64,000 nt of DNA from Beroe ovata (Eukaryota; Ctenophora; Nuda; Beroida; Beroidae), in NCBI GenBank assembly GCA_946803715.1, contig CAMPET010000044.1:190669-254668 (forward strand), read 5' to 3'. Below are positions 49,103 to 59,100 of the stretch, piece by piece. Position numbers and translations under genes: made by a program. Numbering within the stretch: the stretch's first letter is position 1; each line of letters starts with the position of its first letter. Under the pieces are notes generated by a model. The model did no database searches and was not told where the DNA came from. It saw only the letters and a program-made list of their open reading frames with translations.

Positions 49103-49386
49103 GCTATTCTGCCTCGTTTGAATCCGCGCACGACCGTACTTGCGACGCGCCTGCCAGCTTTTATGCTAACCTAACTTTAACCCTAACCTTAACGGTTAGG
49201 GTTAGGGTTAGGGTCAGGGTTAGGGTTAGGGTTAGGGTTAGGGTTAGGGTTAGGGTTTGGGTACTATGGTTAGGGTTAGGTTAGGGTTAGGTAAGGGTTA
49301 GGTTAGGGTTAGGGTTAGGTTAGCATAAAAGCTGGCAGGCGCGTCGCAAGTACGGTCGTGCGCGGATTCAAACGAGGCAGAATAGC
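49103..49386. mobile_element. Fold-back element: 73-bp inverted repeats around a telomere-like array
   Basis: Left arm 49103-49175 and right arm 49314-49386 are exact reverse complements over 73 bp. Between them is a CCCTAA stretch switching to a TTAGGG array of about 130 bp with a few variant units. There is no open frame. The layout is that of a non-autonomous MITE or fold-back element carrying an interstitial telomere-like repeat. I could not identify a clear target-site duplication. Confidence 0.75.
49176..49313 (+). repeat. Interstitial TTAGGG array
   Basis: Mostly perfect TTAGGG units with occasional TTAGGTTAGGG, a GTTTGGGTACTATGG interruption near 49255-49268, and a short CCCTAA-orientation start (about 49176-49190). 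TTAGGG is the animal telomere repeat. Confidence 0.92.
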
Positions 49387-49394
49387 ACGAGCCN

Positions 49395-49912
49395 GATTGT
49401 ATCTGTTCTCATTGCAATTGGTCGATTGCTGTCACGTGACTGAAAGAAGCAGTGGACAGATAACATCTGGCCCGGCAAGTCTCAATCTTATCCGATTCAG
49501 CAGCCAGATTTGCTGTATGTTATGCGATATTGTGATCATGATGCAGATGTTCAATGTTCAATTTCATGTCATGTGATCTGCATATTAGTCACATTTTATC
49601 TGACCTTTGCAATGATCATGAATTGTGAACGCTCGCGCGCGCGAGAAACAAAGCTTTGTTTCTCGCGCGCGCGAGCGTTCACAATTCATGATCATTGCAA
49701 AGGTCAGATAAAATGTGACTAATATGCAGATCACATGACATGAAATTGAACATTGAACATCTGCATCATGATCACAATATCGCATAACATACAGCAAATC
49801 TGGCTGCTGAATCGGATAAGATTGAGACTTGCCGGGCCAGATGTTATCTGTCCACTGCTTCTTTCAGTCACGTGACAGCAATCGACCAATTGCAATGAGA
49901 ACAGATACAATC
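49395..49912. repeat. Spacer-less 518-bp palindrome
   Basis: Every position x in 49395-49653 pairs with 99307-x as far as I checked, so each arm is 259 bp with no loop. The centre is AAGCTT flanked by CGCGCGCG runs. The same 70-residue frame appears on both strands, which proves the symmetry and argues against coding. The left edge lies exactly one base after an N at 49394. Either a fold-back/MITE element or an assembly artefact in which one strand was joined to its own complement. Confidence 0.9.
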
Positions 49913-50273
49913 AATGGAAATCTAGAAATGATGTTACTTGAAGTTGATCATGATCAAAATCATTTGGGACCTCTCCCAACATTCAACAATACCATTATCT
50001 ATTGTGAGATACATGTGAGATAATGAATAACTATAAGTACGAAGGCATCGATAGGTAAAACTTCGACCTTAAAAATAACATAAAACCAGCCAACATTTGA
50101 AACGGACCAAAAGTAGTAAATCTCGGTTCCTTGCTCTGTCTTTGCAACCACTGAATGATGCGTCATGCGAGGCTATAGTATTGGACTATGATGTATGTGA
50201 TCCAATTAACGCGATTATTGATCACAGATAAGCAATCAGTTTAGGAATTGATGATGATCTGTTTACCGAAAAG
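49913..50273. other. Intergenic after palindrome
   Basis: About 360 bases between the palindrome edge and the stop of the next gene. I see no gene or repeat in it. Confidence 0.6.
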
Positions 50274-50684
50274 TCAGTCGCCTAGGAAACGGGGAAGAGT
50301 GGTACTGAACGCCACACTGACCGGACGTCTTGTGTCCACTGCGGCCCCGGCTGTCTGTGCGCGTTCCCTGTCCTTTCTCGTGTCCCACTGATGCGCAGTG
50401 GTACCGTCCCTTGTTGTGGGACGGTACGGTCTTACCTTATACCGTCCTCCGCTGAGTGCAGTTATCTCTGCGGTGAAGGAAGGGAGGTAACCGCGAGGCT
50501 CTCTCACAATATCTTTCCGTGCCGTGGGCGGTTCCGGGACGTGGACAGCTTGGGAAGCGAGGGCCGAGGGAAGATGGTGGAGAGGTGTGGGTTTTGGAGC
50601 AGAGCTGGTGTCATGGGCTTTGAAATCGTGCCGTGTTACGCTCTCGGTGACGTATGCAGTCTCGCACTTTAGTAACAGTTCCAT
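50274..50684 (-). CDS. Small Pro/Thr/Arg-rich protein, possibly ciliary
   Basis: I do not recognise a named family. The frame from the ATG at 50684 encodes about 136 residues, rich in Thr, Pro, Arg and Ala, without membrane segments. It contains AYVTESVTRHDFKAH, PRGYLPSFTAEIT and PVSVAFSTTLPRF. Phrases with an aromatic residue near Thr/Ser-rich, DF-containing stretches are typical of axonemal microtubule-inner and SAXO-like proteins, and an X-box-like site lies about 150 bp upstream, but both are suggestive only. An acceptor (TTCTCAG) just upstream of the ATG leaves room for a short leading exon. Codon use is GC-rich compared with flanking DNA, and the frame stays open for over 400 bp, which supports coding. 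Confidence 0.5.
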   Translation of the reverse strand: MELLLKCETAYVTESVTRHDFKAHDTSSAPKPTPLHHLPSALASQAVHVPEPPTARKDIVREPRGYLPSFTAEITALSGGRYKVRPYRPTTRDGTTAHQWDTRKDRERAQTAGAAVDTRRPVSVAFSTTLPRFLGD

Positions 50685-50830
50685 TCGCAATCTGAGAACA
50701 TTTTCAGATGAGACAAAATGGAGGTTATATTAAGAGGCGCAGTCAAGTAATCAAACAACAACAGCAAAACAAATTCGGGAGAGAGAGCGCATGGATCTTG
50801 CCCCCGCACACCCTGTGATAATGGTGAGCC

Positions 50831-50844
50831 GTTACCATGGCTAC
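50831..50844. promoter_or_regulatory. X-box-like site upstream of the 50274-50684 gene
   Basis: GTTACCATGGCTAC differs from the RFX X-box consensus at one position. It lies about 147 bp 5' of the start codon of the small protein on the minus strand, the usual place for X-boxes in ciliary promoters. Confidence 0.35.
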
Positions 50845-51093
50845 TGCCTAGAAGGAACTCTACATAGGGGATAAGTAATATGATATTGCTATGCCATATC
50901 ATTAAATTTGGAGTGTGAACGGTTGAGTATCGATGACACCATAAATACTGTCCTCAGAGCATGGAATACGAATGCGTACTGCTTACTTAAAGGATCGGTT
51001 TCCACTTGTTGGCGAAACCTATCAGAAAGCAATAAAAACCGATTAAAAAGTTTCAACTTCACCTGAGATAGAGGCCTTCAATGGGTAACAAGA

Positions 51094-51447
51094 TCAGGAC
51101 ACAGTGGTCCTAGATCGCTTGGAGTTGACTGTTTCGTCATCTGAACTATCCTCTGATATGTCACCTTCTTCAATCAAGTCTGATGGTAAGGAACAGTTAT
51201 AATCTAACTATGAAACATACAAGAGTTTTTTCACGAAATAGTGGAAATAGAATCACCCTAATACTCTGAGCAACACACCTGATTGAGCAACCGAAGCGCC
51301 GTTAGTATTCATCCTGTTAGAAATTGTTCTGTTGATTTCATCCTTTGCTGTATGAAGAGCTGTTGATAATCCTGGCAGAGATCCATCAAAGGGAAGAGTT
51401 GCTGAACTTTCGCTTCCGAGAGAGAGACGGTACTGGATTTCGGCCAT
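51094..51447 (-). CDS. Small acidic-tailed protein resembling KEOPS subunit GON7
   Basis: Two exons join in phase: the first runs from the ATG at 51447 to about 51279 and the second is 51094-51179. They give 84 residues. The N-terminal half (YRLSLGSESSATLPFDGSLP, GLSTALHTAKDEINRTISNR) looks like a beta hairpin plus helix. The tail is acidic (IEEGDISEDSSDDE) and ends in KRSRTTVS. Metazoan GON7 (human 100 residues) has the same order: a PF...LL..V helix, an acidic disordered tail, and a KRPKTPS end. GON7 would stabilise the KEOPS complex that makes t6A in tRNA. Because the protein is short and largely disordered, the match is only suggestive. Confidence 0.55.
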
Positions 51448-52214
51448 GGCTATATGATTGGATAACGATTAGTGAAATGTGAGTTTTTGTAATTTATGTT
51501 CAATGTTCATAACAAAAACAATAATGTGTGCGCGCATTTTGCCATGATTGCGCGCGTGTGTATTCGCGCCAAAAACAGGATTTGTACCATCAAAATATCT
51601 CTGCGCGTTCCATTTCAGTTGAAAAATGTTCTTCGTGTCCCAAAATTGTGCCAATTAATGACCACGGGTTTCTCGAAACATCCCGCATGATGAAGAAGTG
51701 ACACGTGATAGCAATTCCACTGAAATCGATTGTTGAATTAAGAAGTTTGAAATTGCGTCAGATATAACATAGCTCCAACTTGAAAGAAATGCTTCAATCT
51801 AAATAAAGAACGGCTAATAACAGGCGAAACTTGCGGAGTAAAAAAGGTGCATATTTCCAAGGAATTGCAATAATTTAGATGATACCTTTGTTAGCTTGTC
51901 TCTATACAGTACATTTCACGGAGCCAAATGTGGTTAAAAGATTATTTGATTTTAGATATTCCATAAATTTTAGAGGTAAATAGAGAAAATAAAAAAGTAT
52001 TGATATACTAATGAGTTTTCACTAGGGTATCGCTAGTCTCGGACAATAAGAAAGTAATTGCACTGAAGTTCATAAAACATTGCATCAATTCATTTTGTTA
52101 TCGTTATCCATCATTCCGATATCACTCGTTCATGCACCATGCAACACCACGTGTGTCAATTGCGTCACACATATTGCGTCACACATATTGTGTCACACAC
52201 ATATTGTGTCACGC
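51448..52214. other. Intergenic with short repeat
   Basis: Upstream of the GON7-like gene and downstream of the PHD-MADF gene. At about 52157-52211 a TGTGTCACACATAT-like 15-bp unit is repeated three to four times. No gene. Confidence 0.6.
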
Positions 52215-55200
52215 CTATTCAAACGCTGTAATCACATCATCCTCCGCTCTGAAGTGACTCGTACTGAATATCTTCTCTTCCCCGAACAGATCACTATCTG
52301 GACACTCTTTGGACTCGTTATCTGAGAATTGCAGAGGTTCTCCCTCATCACTGAGGTCCGGGAATATGTCCTGGGACGTATCCGGGTCGCCGTGCATCTC
52401 GTCATCTTCAAGCCTGATAACATATAGAGTATATATAGAGTATAAATAGAGTATAAATAGAGGGTATAGAGTCATAGGTTCCGGGTCATAGGTTGGGTCT
52501 TCCCCTGGCTGCGATGTTCTCACAGAAACATGCTTTCAGTTTGCAAGTCTAGAGATTCTACTGCATGCATTACATATCTAAATATGCATATTTACAACGA
52601 TAATTCAACTATGTATAACTGATATTGATCAACATAGAATATAATCTCCGCAACAAAATTATGAACGACTAAAAGAGTCGAGACTCACTCGTCATTATCG
52701 TGAGATTGAGAGAGGAGGGAGAAGAGAGGGGACACATCGTCGGGGCAAGCCGTCATGTTCAACTCCTCCAGGAAGTCCAGCTGAGAGAAGAACCGCCAGG
52801 AAGATTTCGCACTGTGCGTCTCCCGCTTGTAACGAGCTACCAGCGACTTCCACTTAGACTTGATGACGTCATCTTGGGGAAATTGGTGGTGAGTAATGAT
52901 TTCATGAGGTACCTAGAGCCTATGGGTGATTACTGATTAGGCGTTATAGTGAGAAGCGTCTATATGTGAGGTATACAGAGGTATCATTTTCAGTTGTCCG
53001 ATATTTTTAAAAGAGCAACGGAAAAGTTGAGCAGGGAAGATGAATAATGAGAAATGAACAGTGAAAAACATACCTGTAACCCCAAGTTTCCGGCCCAGTT
53101 TTTTGATGAGCGAGTCGTGTTTGTCATCGTCTTTGGTTGTCAGATCCCAGAGACATGAGTTGACAGCGTAGAATTCTGATAAAATATCACTGATTGGTAT
53201 CAATCACCGACTAGGAAGAAAAAAACATCTCATTTCCAAGTACTATGCTATAATTACCGATAAGAGTGAAAACTTGGCTATCCGTCCACTTGTGAGTCTT
53301 CACATCCTTCTTCTTGGCTCGTCTCCGTGGTGGAACAAAGTCATCACAATCATCTCGCGCGCTCCTGTCTACCTCGATAGTTAGTTCACTGTATTCCAGC
53401 ATCTCCTCCTCAAATGATGGGTACATTTCCTCTCTAGACTGTGTTTTCCGCGGTCGACCACGCCTTCGACCACTAGACTGTGCTTTCGGCGGTCGACCAC
53501 GCCTCTTATCACTCCCTCTACTACTTCGACTTTCTGTCGCCACGCCTCTTCCCCTACTCCCTCCCCTACTTCCCCGTCCCCCTCTACTGCCTCTACCACG
53601 AGTCCCTCTCTTACTACCACGCCCTGGTTTCCTGTTTGGGGCGTATAGCTCGCTGTCATCGTCATCAAATGGACTGTCATCATCCCCACTGTCATCAACG
53701 TCCTCCCTCTTATCATCTTCTTCTGACTCGTCATCTTCTACCTCCGGGAAGAGGAGATCCACGGGCTTATCTTCAGATGAATGTCTCTTCCGATCTACGA
53801 ATTGATGTTTGAGTTTATCTAATCGATCAGAAAGTTCTTGTCGCTCAGGAGCGCAGACAAAGTGATCAAATTCCACTCTTGGCGGCAGGTTACTGACCAG
53901 CTAGACCACTGACAGAGTCCCAGTCTCTGACTCGTGACGGGTGTATGGTCCTCATGTGATCCATTCTGATAGATAGCTTGTTGAACTTGTTACTGCAGTA
54001 GTAACACTGGTACAGCATCTCAGATGGGAATATCTCCTCTTCAGCTGGTACTCTGGGGGGAGCAATGGGAGTGCTCCGGGGTGAGAATTCGTTGGACTCC
54101 GAGGATTCTATCCTACGTTTCTTAGCATCTTCAGCCACACTGAGGCAAACAAATCATTGTTATAAGGTGCTGAGTTCAATTAATATCTACTTAATCAGAA
54201 GCAGAAGGATAGAGAGATTGAGAGAAGGGGACATTCTTAAAACTCATAACTCATTGCTTACTCATCAGAAAACTTTCTCTTGAAGAAGTCATTGATAGTA
54301 GCCTGCTTATGTGGCGGAACTGTTCGTCTAGGGATAGTTGAAGTGACGTGTCGGGATTTCATGGCAAGTTTCCATAATCTCTCCTTGTGCTGGTCTTCAT
54401 CATCGGATTCAACAGTGATTTGGGGCGGGACTGAAAGGAATTGAGGTTACCGGTATCAGGATTTATATCACGTTCCTTCACGGAATATAATATCAGCGAA
54501 ACGTGATCGAGTATAATATGTGACCTATCGATAGATCGACAGTAATTGACCAAATGACCACAATTCCCATCACACATTCCTCAACTAAACAAAATAACCT
54601 CCAATATCCGTCTTCTTACCTAGGGGTCGGAAAGTCGGGACATATCGGGATCTGGGGATCAAGATCTGCACATCCCGGGCCTCTAGTTCATCACCCTCAT
54701 AACTATACCCATAGAACACTGGGGGAAGTCCTGAGCAGGGGATTAGAGTTGAAATCGTCATCATTTAATTAAATAAAACAAAGAGATGAGAGGAGGAAAA
54801 TAGGTAAATGTTTATCCATTATCTAATAATCTAATTGCTTATCGCACCGGTCCAAACATCAGGGTCCACATCACTCCGAACTGCCTTAGTTTGTTTCAAC
54901 TTCGCCACACACAGCTTGAACACTGCTTCTTTAAGGTCCTCGGCCGTCATCAGATACGGGTCTTTAGAGGGGCTGAGAGGGGCCTTCCTCCGGTAGGGTC
55001 GCTTTGTATTGGAGGATGAGGAGGGAGTCTTCAGTCGGGAGGAGGGACAGGGACCTGGGCCAGGAGGAAAGTGTGAGCTGTGAGGGAATGAGTAGCGGCT
55101 TCAGTGAAGTTCAACGAACGGAGACATAGGTAAGTGAATGGAGAAATTGCAAAGGAAAGTGATGATTATCGTGATTGCGAATGATTTGTCAAGCAGACAA

Positions 55201-56398
55201 ATGAATTCAGCAAGTTCAAGCATTTTCTTCATGGATATTACAATTATCGTTCATTTTTTGAGAGTCCTCCTAGTGGAAGACAAACCAAAAGTTGTGATTT
55301 CTGATCTCCGGAGAGAATCAGATACACGTGAAAACTTAATCTTACCTCAAATTTGATTGTATAAAGTAGTGTTGTAAAGTTTAAAACTGAAGGTAGAGCG
55401 AACTCAGTGACTATATATTGCTTGATAAAACACTTCATTGTGGTTGAAATACGAGATGCACTATCAATAGCCGCTATAATTGATCTAGCAGCAGCCAGCA
55501 GCATATAATAACTCATGTGATGAGTCACGAGGGGCGTAACACGAGAACGCTCAAGTTGTGGATCAATTATCCCTTATATGGATGATAATGGGCCTCATTG
55601 TGCAAGTAGATCACCGCGTATTGAGCACTGTGTATATATTGATGCACTGGGCAGTGGTCAGTGGACGACAACAAAAGATTAAAGATGATGAAATAAAGGT
55701 GACTTTTCGAATGTATGAAACTGGAAATGGCGGGAACCCATTGCACAAATGCCGACTATTTCATGTTACATACGAACATAAAATCTCTGTCTAACCTGGT
55801 TCTGGCACAGGTAATCGGCTGGTCCCAGGTTCGGAGGTTGTAGCGGTTGTCGTTGTGGTCGTAGTGGGTGCAGCAGTGGAGGGAGGGGCAGGATTGGGGT
55901 TGTTTGCAGCTTCCTCAGCAGCCTTCTTCTCCGCTTCAATCCGCTCTTCTTCAATAACTTTCTGTAAGCCACAACATTCAGATACGGATAACATTCAGAT
56001 ACGGATAATTGGGACAAACTTCTATCGCATACAATTACAATCAAATGTGATCAATTTCAGTCTGGTTAATGCTGATGACATATTAACACACCAACCTGTA
56101 TAGTGAGACAATTGGCACACGCCCAATTCTTAGGTCCCTTCTTTTCGAAGCCTAAACACGCTGGATGTGCGCCAGCCTGTCCACAAATCTGACACTTCAT
56201 CAGCTCCCACTGGTCACCTGTCTGACTGTCACCGGACCTGCCATTAGGATGCAAACAGATCGGAACATCACAACTCCAGTGTTCTTGATACAGGTCATCG
56301 TAGTATCCCTCCTTCTCCCACACAGCATCCCTGAGAGTGGTGAGAAGTGAGCAATGAAGTGGTGAGTAGAGAAGTGAGCAATGAAGTGGTTAGGAGTA

Positions 56399-56433
<35 letters not shown>

Positions 56434-58621
56434 AAAGTGAGGAGGGAAGTGAGCAATGAAGTGGTGAGCTGTGAGGAGAGAAGTGGTGAGAATGAAGTGG
56501 TGAGGAGTGAAGTGAGCAATGAAGTGATGAAGTAGAGAAGTGAGAAGTGAGAAGAGAGAAGAGAGAAGTGAGAAGTTGAGAAATTAGAGGTGAGGAATGC
56601 GGCCTCCTATCTCAAGCTGTATCAGTTCTATACGCCTCTAGGTATACGGTTCTGTACGATTTATTAGGAACTTTGTGCGATTAATCAATTTGTTCTCTTC
56701 TCGACCAAAGCGCACTAATAAGCGTGTTAAATTGAGCAGTGATCGTACCTCAGTGGAATACTGATTCCCATAATTTTCATGATAGAGTTGAACTTCTTCT
56801 CGTTGTTACACATAGGACATCTAAAGAAGTAGCCGCTTGCGTCAGCTTGATTCTAGGGGTAATGGAATGTTTATAGGGGTATAATAATAACAGAAAAAAA
56901 CATTGATTTTTGTACACAAATAATTACATAACGACAAAAGTAGATACTATCTGTGACAGTTGCTGTGTCAACAGACCTGAATACACTGCCTGTGTAGCGG
57001 TGTCATACTACAACATTCGGTTATCAGAACATCGTAGGGAACAATCCTGTTCATGATATGAATAGCATCGCCACATATCGCACATTCCATTCTTCCGCCA
57101 AGGACTTGACTTTTGGGGTACCGCTGTATCGGCCGATGAGTGTGGCAATACGACCTGTGATACAGTATGGTCAATACATGGACATTATATGGACATTATA
57201 TGGACATTATATGGACATTATGGTCAATACAGTATGGACATTATATGGACATTATATGGACATTATGGACAATACAGTATGGACATTATATGGACATTAT
57301 ATGGACATTATGGACTATACAGTATGGTCAATACATGAACATTATATGGACATTATATGGGCAGTATGGTCAATACAGTATGGTCAATACATGGACATTA
57401 TATGGACATTATATGGACATTATGGTCAATACAGTATGGTCAATGGTCATGGGTTTATATGATGCAGGCGTGGAGAGAGGCAATCTAGCTGTTGCTTATA
57501 TGGTCAGGAATAACTATGATAGAGTAGAGTCTAAGGCAGACAATTCAGTTAGGCTAGGTAAAACTCATGACAATACACAATACACATTACACAAATTTTC
57601 AATAATAGTTACTCAAACCTGAAATTCTCGTAGTACTGCATGAGGCAGCCGTTATTCAGACCACAGTTGAAATGGTAGGTGTTCGGACACTTGGATTTGT
57701 GACATCCCACCAGTGCTCCAGGTTGTCTACAAAAGGAGCATCGCTGCGAGAGGTAAAGTTGACCACTACAATATCATCTGTTAATTGAGAAGCATCTTCT
57801 TCTCATTTAAAATGAGCAGATCTCAAGTTAGGGGGATTGATTCACCCACCAGTCGCTTTCCTCTTGATATTTCCTTCTTGATGTGCGGCAGGAGGAAACC
57901 CCATAGTCCCTCGTCGTTTTGTCCAGCTTGGCACAGCCCAGAGGAGAACATCTGGGGGAATAAACCAGTTTATACGAAGTGCTTGAAATGATGATAGAAC
58001 ACGCATGCCGCAGCCCAATAGATCATTATCATTTATCATGTAATGTAAGCATGATGATAATGCGAGAAGTATGATCCCTATAATGAATGTTGAACCCACT
58101 AAACAGGTGTGATGCGCCCGGATCCCATCAATCTCTCTGATCTCTCCCATTTCATTGCCAGTGTCGGCAGTGTAACAGAAATTACAGCAGCCCTCTGGTG
58201 CTGGGATCCAGGGTTGGGATACGGTCGGTTTCTTCACTGGACCCTTGTTCTTTCGCCTCTTTCTACCCCTTGTTCCACTCCCACAAATGTCAGAGGAATT
58301 ATTTGAAATTGTTTCTGGGGATATGAAAAGTTCTAACTAATCTGGAGGGTAAAAAGTTCATCGAAGAATAGCATGATATTCATATTCCAACTTCTTGTCC
58401 AGCGATAATGAAGGAATTGGTTTAAACTGCTCACGCTTGAAGGTAGCTGACTTCAAAGGCTGATTGACAAGCTTATCCTTGAGATCTGCGGGGATGCTAA
58501 GAGAGCCATCAGGGTTGAAGCAGAGGAGGGCAGATTTCTTGGGAGATACACTTCTCTCGGGTGAATTCAGGTTAACATCTATCTCGATATCATGTGCTCC
58601 AACGCTTTGTTCATCTGTCAT
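52215..58621 (-). CDS. ePHD-PHD-C2H2-AT-hook-MADF protein (PHF7/G2E3-like N-terminus)
   Basis: Fifteen exons chain with matching phase to about 1054 residues. Exon 1 (58435-58621) starts MTDEQSVGAHDIEI. Next is an extended PHD of the PHF7/G2E3 type: CCNFCYTADTGNEMGEI, HHTCLMFSSGLCQAGQND, RCSFCRQPGALVGC, KCPNTYHFNCGL and SYCHTHRPIQ. Two further Zn modules follow, CAICGDAIHI to CPMCNN and KCQICGQAGAHPACLGFEKK to CANC. After a Thr-rich linker comes a C2H2 finger (YQCYYCSNKFNKLSIRMDHM to H), an acidic stretch, Arg/Gly-Ser repeats and two AT-hooks (DKRRGRPPK, GRRRGRPRK). The C-terminus is a MADF/Myb-SANT-like DNA-binding domain (WTDSQVFTLIEFYAVNSCLW to SKWKSLVARYKRE and SSWRFFSQLDFLEEL) and an acidic tail. 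Human PHF7/G2E3 lack all parts after the Zn modules. One base too many near 53890 breaks the frame, probably an assembly error. Two adjacent genes is the alternative. Confidence 0.8.
53880..53900 (-). other. Probable one-base frameshift in the PHD-MADF gene
   Basis: The C2H2 exon frame ends at a TAA (53890-53892) a few bases before the next frame (VEFDHFVCAPERQ) opens in the +1 register. No GT/AG pair of realistic intron length links them; the possible ones are only 22-36 bp. The 882-bp exon from 53258 to 54139 is one base too long for its flanking phases. A single extra base in the assembly is the simplest reading; a real frameshift or a tiny intron is less likely. Confidence 0.65.
56336..56580. 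repeat. GAAGTGAGNN minisatellite in PHD-MADF intron
   Basis: Degenerate GAGAAGTGAG/CAATGAAGTGGTGAG units fill the intron following the exon that ends at 56330 (the next exon begins at 56749). Frames through it read as Leu/Thr/Ser repeats and are not coding. Confidence 0.85.
57165..57450. repeat. Higher-order ATATGGACATT minisatellite
   Basis: A 12-bp unit TATGGACATTA alternates with TATGGTCAATACAG, forming a nested array of about 280 bp in an intron of the PHD-MADF gene. On the plus strand it gives a long WTLYGHYMDI repeat frame, which is an artefact of the array lying inside the intron. Confidence 0.88.
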
Positions 58622-59100
58622 GACTTCTTGCTACATTCCTCTACCTACTGAATAAAGAACAATTATGATTAGTACCTAATCACTCAGAAATCAGAAATGA
58701 TTAGTAATTACTCAGAAATGATGAATTTGCCAACCAAGAAGCTCAAAGTGAGACCCAGATGCATGCTGCATGATTGATAAAGAATGTTTCATCAAAATCT
58801 TGAACATTTGGAACAAATAGATCATATAAAATCACGCACTTACATAAGTTGGTCGCTAATATAAGCTTTACAGAGTAACACAATTCATCATCCTAGGAAA
58901 GAGTTTCTACATTGTGAGGGACATTAGTATTGGATCAGGATGGTGATCAAATAAATGATCCAATAAATGATCTTAAATGTATAGAATGCTCTGGGACTAT
59001 GGACGTTTTTGGAGTCTTCAAACTTGATACTCTTAACTTGTAAAGTTCAATCTTAATCATCTTTTTCTGATAGTCCATGAATTTAATTTTCACAATGTCT
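58622..59100. other. Intergenic, PHD-MADF to GHITM
   Basis: About 480 bases upstream of the PHD-MADF start and downstream of the GHITM stop. No gene. It must contain the promoter of the former and the GHITM 3' UTR. Confidence 0.6.

Noticed and set aside
49510-49797. Identical 70-residue frames on opposite strands
   Set aside because: A consequence of the palindrome's symmetry, not two genes.
57058-57622. Long plus-strand frames rich in WTLYGHYMDI
   Set aside because: They translate the ATATGGACATT minisatellite within a minus-strand intron; no independent coding evidence.
58358-58434. Extension of the first PHD-MADF exon to its own stop, making an 87-residue gene
   Set aside because: A strong GTGAGC donor at 58434 gives exact phase to the next exon; the extension could at most be a read-through isoform.
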